Source: Mesostigma viride (Eukaryota; Streptophyta; Mesostigmatophyceae; Mesostigmatales; Mesostigmataceae). From it: DNA of 64,000 nt. Below the pieces are notes generated by a model. That model was not told the origin of the DNA and made no database searches. It saw nothing but the letters and a program-made list of their open reading frames with translations. Of this stretch, positions 62,871 to 64,000 are shown piece by piece. The stretch covers positions 1-64,000 of the forward strand of contig RPFO01001805.1 of the NCBI GenBank assembly GCA_009746045.1, in the 5' to 3' direction. Made by a program: the position numbers and the translations under genes. Numbering within the stretch: the stretch's first letter is position 1; each line of letters starts with the position of its first letter.

Positions 62871-63123
62871 TATTAATTATTAATTAACTAATGATGCAGA
62901 CGATATTTGTAACTTTCGCATTAATTATTTTCTAATGAGATTAGCGTAGTACTCCGTGACATGCCCATGCGCATGACACGCAAGTACTTACTTATACCCG
63001 TCATGCATGGACACTGGCCCCACCCAAGGCCAAACACTTCCGAACTTCGCAGTGCTCATGCATGGCAGTCATGGGAAACACTGGATAGCTTGTCACTGGA
63101 AGCGCGAGCAAGTACTTGCCACC

Positions 63124-63954
63124 TCACGGGAAACACGGGTGCCAATCCATGTCTCCCGGCAGGCACCCAGTCCGTTTCCCACCCGGGAGCGTCCAATCGT
63201 TGTGCGGCCGAAAGCCGGTCGCGATCCCATCAAACGACATCACATCGTTGAAGATCTCGTACACGGGCGGGGGCCACGTGACCATCGCCGCCAGCTCAAC
63301 CACCGTCGAATAGACGTTGCTGAGCGCTGCGCCGATGATCGCGCCCGCCTGCGCCATGAGGACCACCTCGGCTAATAATAGCGCCACCTGGTCCACTGTC
63401 GGGTCAGCAATGGGACCTTCCACCTCCCCACCCGTAATTGACCGATCAGCCGCCCTAGTGCTAATGGAATGACCATTCTCGATACTACCAGTGAAATTAA
63501 GACTGTCCAGACTAGAGAAACTGCCATTCCTCCTCCCTCTCCTCGTCTCATTCGTCTGCTGCTTATTCATCAAGACGTTGTTCTTGCGGTAGTACTTTCT
63601 CATCGCCTGGGACCCCATCTCGCCTCCTACTCTGGCATACGCAACCTTGTCCTCCCCTAGCGCCACCACCCGCCCAAAGAAAACGTGCGCAAAGTCCCTT
63701 GCCGCGTGCACGTCGTCCGACATGACGTGCGCCACGTCCAGCCCGAGCATGCCGCCCACCGCATTGGCATATTCTGCGAACCGGTACGTGTCACCGGCGC
63801 CCCGCCCTGTATTATGCTCATCCCCGTGACGAATGTGGACCGCGATCGTCTCCCCCACACCCACACCACCGCGGCTGTGCATGCTACCAGCTGCCCCTGC
63901 ACGAATAGAAGACTTGCGGTTGTTGTGCCGCCTTTGCAACGAAAAATGGGCCAT
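63124..63954 (-). CDS. Fucosyltransferase-like protein (GT23/O-FucT style), 5' end uncertain
   Basis: The reading frame from ATG 63954 encodes 276 residues and may continue past the window edge. Two features suggest a fucosyltransferase fold: VHIRHGDE near residue 40, resembling the donor-binding H-x-R motif, and LLLAEVVLMAQAGAIIGAALSNVYSTVVELA near residue 200, resembling the GDP-fucose binding D-x2-L/M-x-A-x4-G-x3-SN segment. In plants such enzymes modify proteins or cell-wall glycans in the Golgi. There is no visible break. This looks like a host gene. It could instead be another glycosyltransferase family. Confidence 0.45.
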   Translation of the reverse strand: MAHFSLQRRHNNRKSSIRAGAAGSMHSRGGVGVGETIAVHIRHGDEHNTGRGAGDTYRFAEYANAVGGMLGLDVAHVMSDDVHAARDFAHVFFGRVVALGEDKVAYARVGGEMGSQAMRKYYRKNNVLMNKQQTNETRRGRRNGSFSSLDSLNFTGSIENGHSISTRAADRSITGGEVEGPIADPTVDQVALLLAEVVLMAQAGAIIGAALSNVYSTVVELAAMVTWPPPVYEIFNDVMSFDGIATGFRPHNDWTLPGGKRTGCLPGDMDWHPCFP

Positions 63955-64000
63955 CGACCCACTTCCCCCCCACTTGAACTCTCGCGAGCGACGGCCCCGC

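Noticed and set aside
1..64000. CRISPR array
   Set aside because: None of the tandem repeats has regular repeats with unique spacers; the 49-bp and 59-bp arrays are contiguous minisatellites.

Overview
The window looks like a eukaryotic nuclear chromosome carrying part of an endogenous (integrated) giant virus of the Nucleocytoviricota, mixed with and invaded by host transposable elements. The viral part (about 1-33 kb) is gene-dense and almost intronless. It has closely packed genes on both strands, a DUF5767 protein, two BRO/MSV199-like proteins, an OTU-like protease gene, F-box-like proteins, several small Cys-rich proteins, membrane proteins, a lectin-type tail-fibre gene and a tRNA. The host part (about 45-64 kb) is gene-poor and full of transposons. 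It contains a Ty3-like retrotransposon, a gag remnant, TTAA-flanked DNA transposons, LINE pieces and long inverted repeats. Which host this is cannot be fixed from the sequence. Retrotransposons carrying cytosine methyltransferases are known to me from a streptophyte alga (Klebsormidium) and dinoflagellates, so an alga or a plant-lineage host is a reasonable guess, but only a guess.

Layout. 0-21.7 kb: viral genes, many with a single-base frameshift in a homopolymer or GC-rich run. Inside this, 10,696-12,415 is a non-coding TTAA-flanked element that splits one long viral gene (9,451-13,241). 21.76-26.65 kb: a BRO-like gene split near its 5' end by a complete piggyBac-type transposon (21,796-25,811) with an intact transposase. 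26.8-33 kb: more viral genes, a tRNA-Ile(UAU), a complete non-autonomous LTR element (29,046-31,113) with nearly identical LTRs, and a second, intact BRO-like gene. 33-45 kb: a different kind of cluster, GC-rich, with polyadenylation signals and at least two genes with canonical GT-AG introns. The genes are largely arranged head to head around repeat-rich promoters that contain heat-shock-element-like sites. Most encode Cys-rich, acidic or low-complexity proteins, and one encodes an HNH endonuclease of a type common in giant viruses. Whether this cluster is host or viral is open. 45.3-49.9 kb: a decayed Ty3-like retrotransposon whose pol begins with a C5 cytosine-methyltransferase domain and ends with a PHD finger. 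50-64 kb: repeats, a 3.0-kb TTAA element nested in a copy of the retroelement terminal repeat, gag and LINE fragments, and a fucosyltransferase-like gene at the right edge.

The strongest results are structural. Removing either of the two TTAA-bounded insertions in the viral part, keeping one TTAA, joins the flanking coding sequence in frame. Both viral genes were therefore intact when the transposons landed, so the viral DNA already sat where the transposons could reach it. The third TTAA element has an empty-site counterpart elsewhere in the window. The frequent one-base frameshifts are either decay of the integrated virus or consensus errors in a long-read assembly; the sequence alone cannot separate these.
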